DNA from: Homoserinibacter sp. YIM 151385
GTDB taxonomy: Bacteria > Actinomycetota > Actinomycetes > Actinomycetales > Microbacteriaceae
Length of the DNA stretch: 64,000 nucleotides
Assembly: GCF_027912415.1 (NCBI RefSeq)
Contig: NZ_CP115175.1
Coordinates: 186,001 to 250,000, forward strand
Reading direction: 5' to 3'
Both the position numbers and the translations under genes were made by a program. Of the stretch, positions 8,450-16,271 are shown one piece after another. Each line of letters begins with the position of its first letter. Positions within the stretch are counted from its first letter, which is position 1. Under the pieces are notes generated by a model. That model had not been told where the DNA came from, did no database searches, and saw only the letters and a list, made by a program, of their open reading frames with translations.

Positions 8450-9549
8450 GCGGGGCGCACCTCGGTCGTGAAGGTGTCGCCCTCGGCGCGGCTCGTGAGG
8501 ACCCCGCCGGCGGCCTGGACGCGCTCGCCGAGCCGGGCGAGCCCCCGCGGCTCGCGGATCGGGGCGTCGACGCCGTCGTTGACGATCCGCACTCCGCCCG
8601 AGGGGAAGTCGATGCGCACATGCGCCGGCTGCGCGTGCCGCAGCAGATTCGTCGTCGTCTCGCGGACGGCGAGACCGAGCAGCGCGTCGAGCGGACCGCC
8701 GGTGCGGGGCTCGCCGACGACCTCCAGCTCGATGCCGGCGGCCCGGATCAGCTCGCCCGAGTTCGCGAGCTCGCTCGCGAGGGCGACCTCGCGCTCGCCG
8801 TAGGCGAGGGAGCGCGTCTCGGCGATCGTCGACGCGAGCAGCTCCTCCACCTCCGCGAGGGTCGCGGCGGCGCGCGCCGGGTCGGCATCCACGAGTCGCC
8901 GGGCGAGCTGGAGGTCGAGACGCGCGACGTGGAGGGCCTGGCCCTGGATGTCGTGGAGGTCTGCGGCGAAGCGGTAGCGCTCCTGCATGACGGCGAGCTC
9001 GGCCGCCTGGAGGCGGGCCCGGTCGAGCTCGAGGGAGAGCCCCCAGCCGTAGTGGGTGAAGCGGATGAGCGTGACGGCGACCCCGTAGCCCACCGCGACG
9101 GCGACCGCGATGAGCACCGCCATGCCCGGACCCTCGAGCAGGGCGACCGGGATCGTCGGGAGCAGCAGGAGCACACCGCCCGCCGCCGTCCAGCCCCAGC
9201 CGGCGAGGGGTCCCGCCGCCGTCACGACCGCGATCGTGATGGCCGGGAGCGCGACCGCGATCGTCGGCGCGCTCATGATCACGACGGTCCACCAGAGGCC
9301 GAGCCCCGTGGCGACGGCGAGCGCCGTGAGCCACCAGGGGCCGCCGCGCTCCCAGTACCAGGAGTGCCAGGTCGTGATCGCGCCGACGCCGACGGCGACT
9401 GCGGCGAGGACGCGGTCCTGCGGGACGATGCCGACCGCGACCGTCGCCGTGCAGAAGGCCATCGCGCCCACGAGCGACCAGGTCGTGTAGCTGCGCATGG
9501 TGCGCAGCGGCCGCCCGCCGGCGTCTCGGGGGTGCGGCTGGCGGGTCAC
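8446..9549 (-). CDS. Sensor histidine kinase, DesK/NarX-like (HisKA_3)
   Basis: A 367-residue membrane kinase. The first ~170 residues hold about five to six hydrophobic segments with little outside loop, as in intramembrane-sensing DesK-type kinases. The dimerisation/phosphorylation helix reads FAADLHDIQGQALH with His ~199, followed by an ATPase domain with RETTTNLLRHA (N-box) and GLARLGERVQAAGG. The GTG start at 9549 lies 6 bases after a -10-like TAGCGT (9556-9561 on the minus strand). Next to the ABC-2 exporter it probably senses membrane or drug stress; the signal is not visible. Confidence 0.9.
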   Translation of the reverse strand: MTRQPHPRDAGGRPLRTMRSYTTWSLVGAMAFCTATVAVGIVPQDRVLAAVAVGVGAITTWHSWYWERGGPWWLTALAVATGLGLWWTVVIMSAPTIAVALPAITIAVVTAAGPLAGWGWTAAGGVLLLLPTIPVALLEGPGMAVLIAVAVAVGYGVAVTLIRFTHYGWGLSLELDRARLQAAELAVMQERYRFAADLHDIQGQALHVARLDLQLARRLVDADPARAAATLAEVEELLASTIAETRSLAYGEREVALASELANSGELIRAAGIELEVVGEPRTGGPLDALLGLAVRETTTNLLRHAQPAHVRIDFPSGGVRIVNDGVDAPIREPRGLARLGERVQAAGGVLTSRAEGDTFTTEVRPA

Positions 9550-9602
9550 ACGGTCACGCTAGCAAGGCGGCCCCGCCCCGTCGCCGCCGTCGTGCGAGGA
9601 GG

Positions 9603-9660
9603 TGACGGATGTCATGCCCGGCATGTGGCGCACGGGCACTACCGGGGGCCGCCGCCCCCG
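9603..9660 (+). promoter_or_regulatory. Operator palindromes and leader hairpin of the ABC exporter operon
   Basis: Three symmetric elements lie in a row before the ATPase start at 9675. TGACGGATGTCA (9603-9614) has TGAC/GTCA arms. CATGCCCGGCATG (9613-9625) is a 13-base palindrome. CGGGGGC/GCCCCCG (9643-9649 and 9654-9660) forms a 7-bp hairpin with a 4-base loop. The first is the best candidate for the divergent LuxR-type regulator. Because these elements fill the 66 bases after an earlier in-frame ATG at 9609, the start at 9675 was preferred. Confidence 0.45.
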
Positions 9661-9674
9661 TCGAGGCTGGGTCC

Positions 9675-10598
9675 ATGACCACGACGACCGCCCCCATCCC
9701 CGCCAGCCGGCACGCGAACGCCACCGCGACCGAGGTCGTGCTCGAGGCCCGCGAGCTGCGCTACGCCTACGGGTCGACCCTCGCGGTCACCGGCCTCGAC
9801 CTCGAGGTGCGCCGCGGCGAGCTGTACGCGCTGCTCGGCACGAACGGCGCCGGCAAGACCACGACGCTCGAGATCCTCGAGGGGCACCGCGCGCCGACCT
9901 CCGGTCGCGTCCGCGTCCTCGGGGCCGACCCCCGGGACCGGGCCGGCATCCGCCCGCGCATCGGCATGATGCTGCAGGACTCCGGCCTCGCCCCCGACCT
10001 CACCGCCCGCGAGGCGCTCGCGCTCGCCGGCGCCGTCTCGGGCCGCCAGGACGACCCCCGGCGCCTGCTCGCGCTCGTCGAGCTCGGTCACCGGGCCGGC
10101 ACCCGCACCGCGCAGCTCTCGGGCGGCGAGCGCCGCCGCCTCGACTTCGCGATGGCCGCCTGGGGCGGCCCCGAGCTGCTGTTCCTCGACGAGCCGACGA
10201 CCGGCCTCGATCCCTCCGCGCGCGACGCGCTCTGGGGCGTCGTCGCGCGGCTCCGCGAGGAGGGCGCGACGATCCTCCTCACGACCCACTACCTCGAGGA
10301 GGCGGAGGCGAACGCCGACCGCATCGGCCTGATGGATGCCGGCGCGCTCGTCCGCGAGGGCACGCTCGCCGAGCTCGCCGACGGCGCGAGCGAGATCCGC
10401 TTCCGCGCCGAGGGCGGCGCCGAGCTGCCGCTCCCGGACGCCGGCGTCGAGCACGGCACCGTCGTCATCCGCACGACCGAGCCGCAGCGCGACCTCGGGA
10501 TCCTCCTCGCGTGGGCGTCGCGCGAGGGCCGGCGCCTGGAGCACCTCGCCGTGCGCGAGCGCGGCCTCGGCGAGGTGTTCCGCGAGCTCTCGCGCTGA
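9675..10598 (+). CDS. ABC-2 type exporter ATP-binding protein
   Basis: A 307-residue DrrA-like ATPase with Walker A GTNGAGKTTT, Q-loop MLQDSGLAPDLT, signature LSGGERRRLDFA, Walker B LLFLDEPTTGLD and H-loop TTHYLEEAEA. The ATG at 9675 (protein starting MTTTTAPIP) is chosen over an in-frame ATG at 9609, although the latter has a good GAGGAGG before it, because the extra 22 residues would be encoded by operator-like palindromes. It forms an operon with the permease at 10649 and faces a histidine kinase/response regulator pair, a common layout for drug- or lipid-stress exporters. Confidence 0.9.
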   Translation: MTTTTAPIPASRHANATATEVVLEARELRYAYGSTLAVTGLDLEVRRGELYALLGTNGAGKTTTLEILEGHRAPTSGRVRVLGADPRDRAGIRPRIGMMLQDSGLAPDLTAREALALAGAVSGRQDDPRRLLALVELGHRAGTRTAQLSGGERRRLDFAMAAWGGPELLFLDEPTTGLDPSARDALWGVVARLREEGATILLTTHYLEEAEANADRIGLMDAGALVREGTLAELADGASEIRFRAEGGAELPLPDAGVEHGTVVIRTTEPQRDLGILLAWASREGRRLEHLAVRERGLGEVFRELSR

Positions 10599-10648
10599 GC
10601 CGGCCCCGCATCCCCGACCACGTCATCCCCCCGGAAGGACCGAAGACC

Positions 10649-11353
10649 ATGAACGCCATCGCCGCCTCCGAGCTCCGCATGCTCGTCCGCAACCGCCTCG
10701 TCGCCGTGAGCGCACTGCTCGTGCCGCTCGGCTTCGGCGCGCTCCTCCTCGCCATGCCCGGCGCCTACGGCGGGGGAGGGCTGCTCGCCGGGCTGCAGGT
10801 CATGGTCATGGCCGGCATGGGCCTCTACGTCACGGTCGCGACCGTGCTCGCGGGGCGGCGGCAGAGCCTCCACCTCAAGCGCCTGCGCTCCGGCGCCGTG
10901 AGCGACCGCGCCATCATCGCCGGCATCGTGGCCCCCGTCGTCGGCGTCAACATCGTCGCGATCGGCATCATCCTCGCGGCGGCCGCCGTCCGCGGCGGCC
11001 CCGAGAACTGGGCGGTCGTCGTGCTCGGCGCCCTCGTCACCCAGGCGATGTTCCTCGGGCTCTCGCTCGCCACCGCGGGCGTCACGAACTCGCCGGAGCA
11101 CGCCCAGTACACGACCCTGCCGGTGTTCCTCGCGACGACGGGCGTCGCCATCTGGTCGACCTTCGCGACCGAGGGGCGCGCCGAGATCATCACGACGATC
11201 CTCCCGGGCGGGGCCGCGATGCAGCTCGTGCAGCTCGGCTGGGACGGCGGCGACCTCGCCCGGCTCCCGCTCCTCCTCGCGGTCTCGCTCGCCTGGGCCG
11301 CGCTCGGCGCGCTCGTCGCGAAGCGCCTGTTCCGCTGGGATGCGCGCCGGTGA
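10649..11353 (+). CDS. ABC-2 type exporter permease
   Basis: A 234-residue integral membrane protein with about six hydrophobic segments and the ABC-2 layout: an N-terminal cytoplasmic start (MNAIAASELRMLVRNRL), then paired helices with an LKRLRSGAVSD coupling-type loop. The ATG at 10649 has GGAAGGA upstream. It partners the ATPase 50 bases before it. The substrate is unknown. Confidence 0.88.
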   Translation: MNAIAASELRMLVRNRLVAVSALLVPLGFGALLLAMPGAYGGGGLLAGLQVMVMAGMGLYVTVATVLAGRRQSLHLKRLRSGAVSDRAIIAGIVAPVVGVNIVAIGIILAAAAVRGGPENWAVVVLGALVTQAMFLGLSLATAGVTNSPEHAQYTTLPVFLATTGVAIWSTFATEGRAEIITTILPGGAAMQLVQLGWDGGDLARLPLLLAVSLAWAALGALVAKRLFRWDARR

Positions 11354-11416
11354 CCGCGGGCGGCCCAGGGGACTGAGAACCGCCATCATTCCCGACTAGG
11401 CCGCCCGGCTTCCCTC

Positions 11417-11453
11417 GGCTCATCGCCCTCCGTACCCTGGAGGGCGATGAGCC
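11417..11453 (+). repeat. 15-bp perfect inverted repeat over the CDF gene start codon
   Basis: Arms GGCTCATCGCCCTCC (11417-11431) and GGAGGGCGATGAGCC (11439-11453) are exact complements separated by GTACCCT. The right arm contains both the likely ribosome-binding site (GGAGGG) and the ATG at 11447. The spacer TACCCT also looks like a -10 box. It could act as an operator, or, in a longer transcript, as a hairpin hiding the start. Confidence 0.6.
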
Positions 11454-12358
11454 ACGACCATGCGCACCACGTCGGCGGCGACCGCCGACGGCTCGCGATC
11501 GCCTTCGCGATCACCGCGAGCGTGCTCGTCGTGCAGGCCGTCGGCGGTGTGCTCACCGGCTCGCTCGCGCTCCTCGCCGACGCCGGCCACATGGCGAGCG
11601 ACGCGATCGCCCTCGCCGTCGCCCTCGTCGCGAGCATCGTCGCGGCGCGCCCCGCGACCTCCCGGCACACCTTCGGATTCCAGCGCGTCGAGGTGCTCGC
11701 GGCGCTCGTCAACGGCCTCCTCCTCGCCGGTGTCGCCGTCTCGGTCGGCTCGGAGGGCATCCGGCGTCTCCTGGAGCCCGGCGACGGCGAGGTGCTCGCG
11801 GCGCCCATGCTCCTCGTCGCGGGTGCCGGCCTCCTCGCGAACGTGATCGCCCTCCTCGTCCTCCGTGGCGGGGACCGCGGATCGCTCAACCTCCGGGGCG
11901 CCTACCTCGAGGTCCTCGGCGACCTGCTCGGCTCGATCGCGGCGATCGCCGCGGGGCTCGTGATCCTCACGACGGGCTTCATGCCCGCCGACGCGATCGC
12001 ATCCCTCGTGATCGCCGGCCTCATCCTGCCGCGCGCGATGCTGCTGCTCCGCGACGTCGTCCGGGTGCTCACGGAGTCGGCACCGCACGACACGGACGTC
12101 GAGCAGATCCGCGAGCACCTCGAGGGCGCCGACGGCGTCGTCGCCGTCCACGACGTGCACGTGTGGGCGATCACCTCGGGCAATCCGGTCTTCACGGCGC
12201 ACGTCGTCGTCGAGCCGGGCATCTTCGAGCGGGGCGAGGCGAGCGAGCTGCTCGACCGCCTCGGCGGCTGCCTGCGCGGCCATTTCGACGTCGAGCACTC
12301 GACCTTCCAGCTCGAGCCCGCCGGGCATGCGGAACGCGAGGAGCACGCCCATCGCTAG
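11447..12358 (+). CDS. Cation diffusion facilitator (CDF) family metal exporter
   Basis: A 303-residue inner-membrane antiporter moving Zn2+, Mn2+ or a similar divalent ion out against protons. It has a His-rich start (HDHAHH), six helices, TM2 LLADAGHMASDA with the metal-site Asp and His, and a second helix pair with YLEVLGDLLGS. It ends with a cytoplasmic domain (VHDVHVWAITSGNPVFTAHV) and a His-rich tail. The downstream MntR-type regulator gene overlaps its 3' end by 32 bases and an Nramp importer follows, so manganese is the likely cargo, by context only. A striking inverted repeat covers its start codon. Confidence 0.92.
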   Translation: MSHDHAHHVGGDRRRLAIAFAITASVLVVQAVGGVLTGSLALLADAGHMASDAIALAVALVASIVAARPATSRHTFGFQRVEVLAALVNGLLLAGVAVSVGSEGIRRLLEPGDGEVLAAPMLLVAGAGLLANVIALLVLRGGDRGSLNLRGAYLEVLGDLLGSIAAIAAGLVILTTGFMPADAIASLVIAGLILPRAMLLLRDVVRVLTESAPHDTDVEQIREHLEGADGVVAVHDVHVWAITSGNPVFTAHVVVEPGIFERGEASELLDRLGGCLRGHFDVEHSTFQLEPAGHAEREEHAHR

Positions 12359-12986
12359 CGCCGCGCCCCGCAGGCCCGCGTCCTCGGTCGTCGAGGACTA
12401 CCTCAAGGCGGTCTACACGCACCAGGAGTGGCGCGGGACCCCGGTGTCCTCCTCGCAGCTCGCGACGCGCCTCGGTCTCGCACCCTCGACGGTCACCGAG
12501 ATGGTGAAGAAGCTCGTCGCGATGGAGCTCGTGCGGCACGCGCCGTACGGCGCCATCACGCTGACGCCCGAGGGAGAGCGGGAGGCGCTCCGCATCCTGC
12601 GCCGCCACCGTCTCGTCGAGACCTGGCTCGTGGAGCGCTGCGGCTACGGGTGGGACGAGGTCGACGACGAGGCCGAGATCCTCGAGCACGCCATGAGCGA
12701 CCGGCTCCTCGAGGAGCTCGCGGAGCAGCTCGGGCAGCCGGCACGCGATCCCCACGGCGACCCGATCCCGAGCCGCGACGGCGTCATCGTCCGGCCGGAC
12801 GGCATCCTCCTCGCGGACGCGGCCCGCGGCTACCGCGGGCGGATCGTGCGGATCGACGACGCCGACGCGGACGTGCTGCGGCGTCTCGCCGCGGCGGGCG
12901 CCGGGCTGGACTCGGTCGTCGTCGCGGGGCAGCTCGACGCCCAGGTCGAGGGCGCCGTGTGGATCGCACCGCCCTCGGCACGGTAG
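12327..12986 (+). CDS. mntR: DtxR/MntR-family metal-dependent transcriptional regulator
   Basis: A 219-residue regulator with an N-terminal winged helix (VVEDYLKAVY, then SSSQLATRLGLAPSTVTEMVKKL) and the family's dimerisation/metal domain (LRRHRLVETWLVERCGYGWDEVDDEAEILEHAMSD is its region, ~95-130, with conserved Glu, His and Asp ligands). A C-terminal FeoA/SH3-like part begins after residue ~150. The start at 12327 lies inside the CDF gene; the exact start is less sure because no clear ribosome-binding site is seen. It probably represses mntH under high Mn2+ through the box at 12990-13007. Confidence 0.88.
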   Translation: MRNARSTPIASAAPRRPASSVVEDYLKAVYTHQEWRGTPVSSSQLATRLGLAPSTVTEMVKKLVAMELVRHAPYGAITLTPEGEREALRILRRHRLVETWLVERCGYGWDEVDDEAEILEHAMSDRLLEELAEQLGQPARDPHGDPIPSRDGVIVRPDGILLADAARGYRGRIVRIDDADADVLRRLAAAGAGLDSVVVAGQLDAQVEGAVWIAPPSAR

Positions 12987-13007
12987 GATATTTCGGTCGG
13001 CCGAAAT
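12984..13007 (+). promoter_or_regulatory. MntR-type operator overlapping the mntH -10 region
   Basis: ATTTCGG-TCGG-CCGAAAT (12990-13007) is a perfect 7-bp inverted repeat with AT-rich ends in an otherwise very GC-rich sequence. It directly abuts TAGGAT (12984-12989), a good -10 box. DtxR/MntR proteins bind palindromes of this size over core promoters. Its place between mntR and mntH makes MntR the likely binder. Confidence 0.6.
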
Positions 13008-13057
13008 CGTCGTGGGCGTCGCCGACGATCCCCAGCCCGCTCGCCTCGAGGAGCCGC

Positions 13058-14299
13058 ATGACCGACACCGCGCGACGCCGTCGGCGACCCTCCGCCGCGC
13101 CGCTCGCCGGCCTCCTCGGCCCCGCGGTCGTCGCGGGCGTCGCCTACCTCGACCCCGGCAACGTCGCGAGCAACATGAGCGCCGGCGCCGAGTACGGCTA
13201 CCTGCTCGTCTGGGTCGTCGTCGCCGGCAACGGCATGGCGTGGCTCATCCAGTACCTGTCCGCAAAGCTCGGCATCGCGACCGGCGAGAGCCTGCCGCAG
13301 GTGCTCGGCCGCCGCATCCGCCGGCGCGGGGCGCGCATCCTGTACTGGATGCAGGCGGAGCTCGTCGCGATGGCGACCGACGTCGCCGAGGTGCTCGGCG
13401 GCGCGATCGCGCTCAACCTCCTCTTCGACGTGCCGCTGCTCCTCGGCGGCGTCATCACGGGCGCCGTCTCGATGGGCCTCCTCGTCGTCCAGCAGCGCCG
13501 CGGCCCTCGACCCTTCGAGCGGCTCGTCGCCGGGATGGTGCTCGTCATCGCGATCGGCTTCTGCGCGGGCATCGTCGTCGGCCCGCCGGATGCGGGCCAG
13601 ACGCTCGGGGGGCTGGTCCCGCGCTTCGCGGATGCCGGCTCCGTGCTGCTGGCCGCCTCCATCCTCGGTGCGACGGTCATGCCGCACGCGATCTACGCGC
13701 ACTCGGCGCTCACCCGCGACCGCTTCGGGCGGGTCGAGCAGCACGAGCGGCCCGCGATCCTCCGCGCCACCCGCATCGACGTCACGATCGCGCTCGCCGT
13801 CGCGGGCACCGTCAACGTCGTGATCCTGCTCGTCGCGGCCGCGACGCTGCAGGGGGTCGAGGGCACCGACACGCTCGAGGGGGCGCACGCGGCGATCGGC
13901 TCCGCGCTCGGGCCCGTCGTCGCGACCCTGTTCGCGGTCGGCCTGCTCGCCTCCGGGCTCGCCTCCACGAGCGTCGGCGCCTATGCGGGCGCGGAGATCA
14001 TGCAGGGGCTGCTGCGCGTGCGCGTGCCGCTGCTCGTCCGGCGCCTCGTGACGCTCGCGCCCGCGCTGGCGATCCTCGCGCTCGGCGTCGACCCGACGCT
14101 CGCCCTCGTGCTCAGCCAGGTGGTGCTGAGCTTCGGCATCCCCTTCGCGCTCGTGCCGCTCGTGCGGCTCACGAGCCGCGGCGAGCTGATGGGGGATGCG
14201 GTCAGCCGATGGTGGACGACGGCGCTCGCGATCGTGTTCGCGGGGCTCCTCATCGCGCTCAACGCGACGCTGCTCGTGCTGCTCGCCACCGGCGCGTAG
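13058..14299 (+). CDS. mntH: Nramp-family divalent metal (Mn2+) importer
   Basis: A 413-residue H+-coupled importer with 11 or so helices. TM1 carries the metal-binding AYLDPGNVASN and TM6 the VMPHAIYAHSAL motif; both are hallmarks of Nramp. The ATG at 13058 has CGAGGAGCC upstream. Longer in-frame extension to 12428 is coding shadow of mntR and was rejected. With the CDF exporter and MntR it forms a compact metal import/export/control set. Confidence 0.93.
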   Translation: MTDTARRRRRPSAAPLAGLLGPAVVAGVAYLDPGNVASNMSAGAEYGYLLVWVVVAGNGMAWLIQYLSAKLGIATGESLPQVLGRRIRRRGARILYWMQAELVAMATDVAEVLGGAIALNLLFDVPLLLGGVITGAVSMGLLVVQQRRGPRPFERLVAGMVLVIAIGFCAGIVVGPPDAGQTLGGLVPRFADAGSVLLAASILGATVMPHAIYAHSALTRDRFGRVEQHERPAILRATRIDVTIALAVAGTVNVVILLVAAATLQGVEGTDTLEGAHAAIGSALGPVVATLFAVGLLASGLASTSVGAYAGAEIMQGLLRVRVPLLVRRLVTLAPALAILALGVDPTLALVLSQVVLSFGIPFALVPLVRLTSRGELMGDAVSRWWTTALAIVFAGLLIALNATLLVLLATGA

Positions 14300-14325
14300 C
14301 CGGCATCCCCTCGCGCGCACGTCTC

Positions 14326-14485
14326 GCCGGTCGAGGAGCGCCGCCCTCGCGCCAATCGCCCGCGAGCACGCTCACGGTCGGGTGCTGCGCCGATTCGCGG
14401 AGATCCGGCGCGATCTGCGCCCGGACGACATCGTTCGGCGGGATCCTCCGAGGATCGGGACGGCTCCGCCGGTCGAGGGGCGCCG
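14326..14485. repeat. Repeated GC-rich intergenic element (REP-like)
   Basis: GCCGGTCGAGGAGCGCCG at 14326-14343 recurs with one change at 14468-14485. A related stem (GTCGAGGAG/CTCCTCGAC) is found between rsrA and kgd at 54991-55025. No gene is visible in the 14300-14538 gap. Such sequences may act as terminators or as dispersed REP-type repeats. Confidence 0.4.
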
Positions 14486-14538
14486 TCAGAGGCGATGCGG
14501 CTCGAGGAGCGCGCTCCCCGCGACGAGCGGGTGCGAGG

Positions 14539-15297
14539 TCAGTCGCGCTTCGTGTCGTCGAGCACGTTCGGGTCGAGTGCGAGGTCGAGCTCGGGCGTCG
14601 GCTGGTCGCGCCCCTCGCGGCGGGCCTTCCGGGCCTTGAGCACCGACTGCACGTAGTGGAACGCGGTCGGGATGACGGCGAGGCAGACGGCGGCGAGCAG
14701 GATGACGTCGATGTACTCGGTCACGAAGTCCGCGACGGGCTCGAAGTAGCCGAGGACGAAGCCGCCGAAGGTGAGGCCCGCGCCCCAGATGACGGCGCCG
14801 ATCGCGTTGTAGAGCGAGTAGCGCCGGTAGTCCATGTGGGCGACGCCCGCGGCGATCGGGGCGAAGGTGCGCACGACGGGCACGAAGCGCGCCAGGACGA
14901 TCGCGAGCGGGCCGAAGCGGAGGAAGAACGTGTTCGTGCGCTCGACGTTCTCGCGGCTGAAGAGTCCGCTCTCCTTGCGCTCGAAGATCCGCGGACCCAC
15001 CTTGTGGCCGATGAGATAGCCGACCTCCCCGCCGATGAAGGCGGAGGCCGCGATCGAGATGCACACGATCCAGATGGGGATCTGGATGCCGGTGCCCGAC
15101 GCGGTCATGGTGCCGGTGAAGGTGAGGAGCCCCGTGATGACGAGGAGCGTGTCGCCGGGAAGGATGAAGCCCACGAGCAGCGCGGTCTCCGCGAAGACGA
15201 TGAGGCAGACCGTGAGGAGGGCCCAGGGGCCTGCGGCGACGATGATCCCGTGCGGGTCGAGCCAGGGGATGAGCGCAGAGGGGGCGATCGGGGACAG
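14539..15297 (-). CDS. DedA/SNARE-associated-type membrane protein, probable CTG start
   Basis: The DedA family are flippase-like membrane proteins acting on undecaprenyl-phosphate or phospholipids. Core motifs are ETALLVGFILPGDTLL, then GGEVGYLIGHKVG and the ARFVPVVRTFAPIAAG segment. A GTG at 15174 would cut the first helix off inside the conserved ETALLVGF motif. In frame upstream there is no ATG, GTG or TTG, but a CTG at 15297 lies 6 bases after AGGAG and gives a 252-residue protein with the missing first helix (GPWALLTVCLIVFAET). That start is preferred here, giving a normal family layout. Confidence 0.82.
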   Translation of the reverse strand: MSPIAPSALIPWLDPHGIIVAAGPWALLTVCLIVFAETALLVGFILPGDTLLVITGLLTFTGTMTASGTGIQIPIWIVCISIAASAFIGGEVGYLIGHKVGPRIFERKESGLFSRENVERTNTFFLRFGPLAIVLARFVPVVRTFAPIAAGVAHMDYRRYSLYNAIGAVIWGAGLTFGGFVLGYFEPVADFVTEYIDVILLAAVCLAVIPTAFHYVQSVLKARKARREGRDQPTPELDLALDPNVLDDTKRD

Positions 15298-15459
15298 CGT
15301 GGGCTCCTGTCGTCGGCCGCGCGCTGGCGCGATCGGCGGGGTCGTGAGGTCGATACAGCGTACCCTCGGCGGCTGTCAGGGGGATGTATGGTCAGCCCCC
15401 GGATCGGCGGGGTGCCGACCGGATGCCGCAGGGCGCACCCCCTCCCGAGCCTCGCAGCC

Positions 15460-15711
15460 ATGGAGAAGACGACCTCGGCCGCGCACCCGGTCTCGATCCG
15501 CCCTGCGTGGGGCCTCGGCGCGGCGCTCGGCGCGCTCGCCCTCGTGCGCCCGCTCGCCTCGATCCTCGGCCCGGGCGTCGAGGCGGCGCATCCCGCCCTC
15601 GCGATCGGGCTCACGATCGCGATCTCGGCAGCCTGGATCCTCGTCGTCGGTCTCGGCTGCGGCGTGCTCGCCTGGGCGCTGCGGGCCCTCCGGGGGCGGC
15701 CGCGGCCGTAG
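15460..15711 (+). CDS. Small two-helix membrane protein
   Basis: An 83-residue protein with two hydrophobic stretches (about 19-40 and 45-75) and the run RPAWGLGAALGALALVRPL, which resembles small uncharacterised actinobacterial membrane proteins. An alternative in-frame ATG at 15388 with AGGGGG upstream would add 24 residues; the start cannot be fixed. No function is suggested by its neighbours. Confidence 0.55.
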   Translation: MEKTTSAAHPVSIRPAWGLGAALGALALVRPLASILGPGVEAAHPALAIGLTIAISAAWILVVGLGCGVLAWALRALRGRPRP

Positions 15712-15780
15712 CCTGCCGCCGCGTCCTCGCGCGGCCGCCACGGATCGAGGCTGGCCCCGGATCACGCGCTCGGAGCAGAA

Positions 15781-15807
15781 TGTCCTCCGGGAGCGCCGGC
15801 ATCCGTC
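15781..15807 (+). promoter_or_regulatory. ECF42-type promoter of the first DGPF gene
   Basis: TGTCCT (15781-15786), a 17-base spacer, then CGTC (15804-15807). The ECF42 sigma group is associated with TGTCGA-like -35 and CG(A/T)C -10 elements. The same pair with the same spacer precedes the second DGPF gene, supporting control by the sigma factor encoded at 16616. Confidence 0.6.
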
Positions 15808-15841
15808 GTCCTCCTGTATCCCGACGGAACAGGAGGCGCCC

Positions 15842-16180
15842 ATGCGCTACATGATCATCATCTCGACCGACGACGACGCCCGCCGCCAGTGGGACGCCGA
15901 CCCCGCGGTCTTCGAGGACGCCCACCGCGCCGTGTTCGCGGAGCTCGAGGCCTCGGGCGAGCTCGTCGACGGCAACGAGCTCGATCCGGACGACACGACC
16001 GTGATCGGCACCTGGCGGGGCATCCGCATCTCGAGCCGCGGCCCCTTCACGGAGGGGACGGAGGTCCTCGGCGGCTACTACATCGTCGACGTCGCCGATC
16101 GCGAGCGTGCCGTCGAGATCGCCGGGAAGCTCGCCGAGACCCGCTTCTCGCCGGTGGAGATCCGGCGGCTGATGCACTGA
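15842..16180 (+). CDS. DGPF/YCII family protein
   Basis: A 112-residue ferredoxin-fold-like protein. It starts MRYMIIISTDDDA and has the SSRGPFTEGTEVLGGYYIVD segment that gives the DGPF family its name (here RGPF), plus a closing AETRFSPVEIRRLM. The ATG has AGGAGG upstream. The family has a conserved His-Asp pair and possible small-molecule enzyme activity, but its substrate is unknown. DGPF genes sit next to ECF42 sigma factors across actinobacteria, as they do here. Confidence 0.92.
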   Translation: MRYMIIISTDDDARRQWDADPAVFEDAHRAVFAELEASGELVDGNELDPDDTTVIGTWRGIRISSRGPFTEGTEVLGGYYIVDVADRERAVEIAGKLAETRFSPVEIRRLMH

Positions 16181-16213
16181 CCGCGGCGGCGCCGGGCGCC
16201 GAACCGGGTGGGG

Positions 16214-16240
16214 TGTCCTCGCGGGGGCACCGCATCCGTC
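16214..16240 (+). promoter_or_regulatory. ECF42-type promoter of the second DGPF gene and sigma factor
   Basis: TGTCCT (16214-16219), 17 bases, then CGTC (16237-16240), exactly the geometry seen at 15781-15807. It would drive the DGPF gene at 16272 and, through the ATGA overlap, the sigma factor itself, so the sigma factor would be autoregulated. Confidence 0.6.
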
Positions 16241-16271
16241 GTCCTCATATCCACCGAGCGAAGGAGCGACC

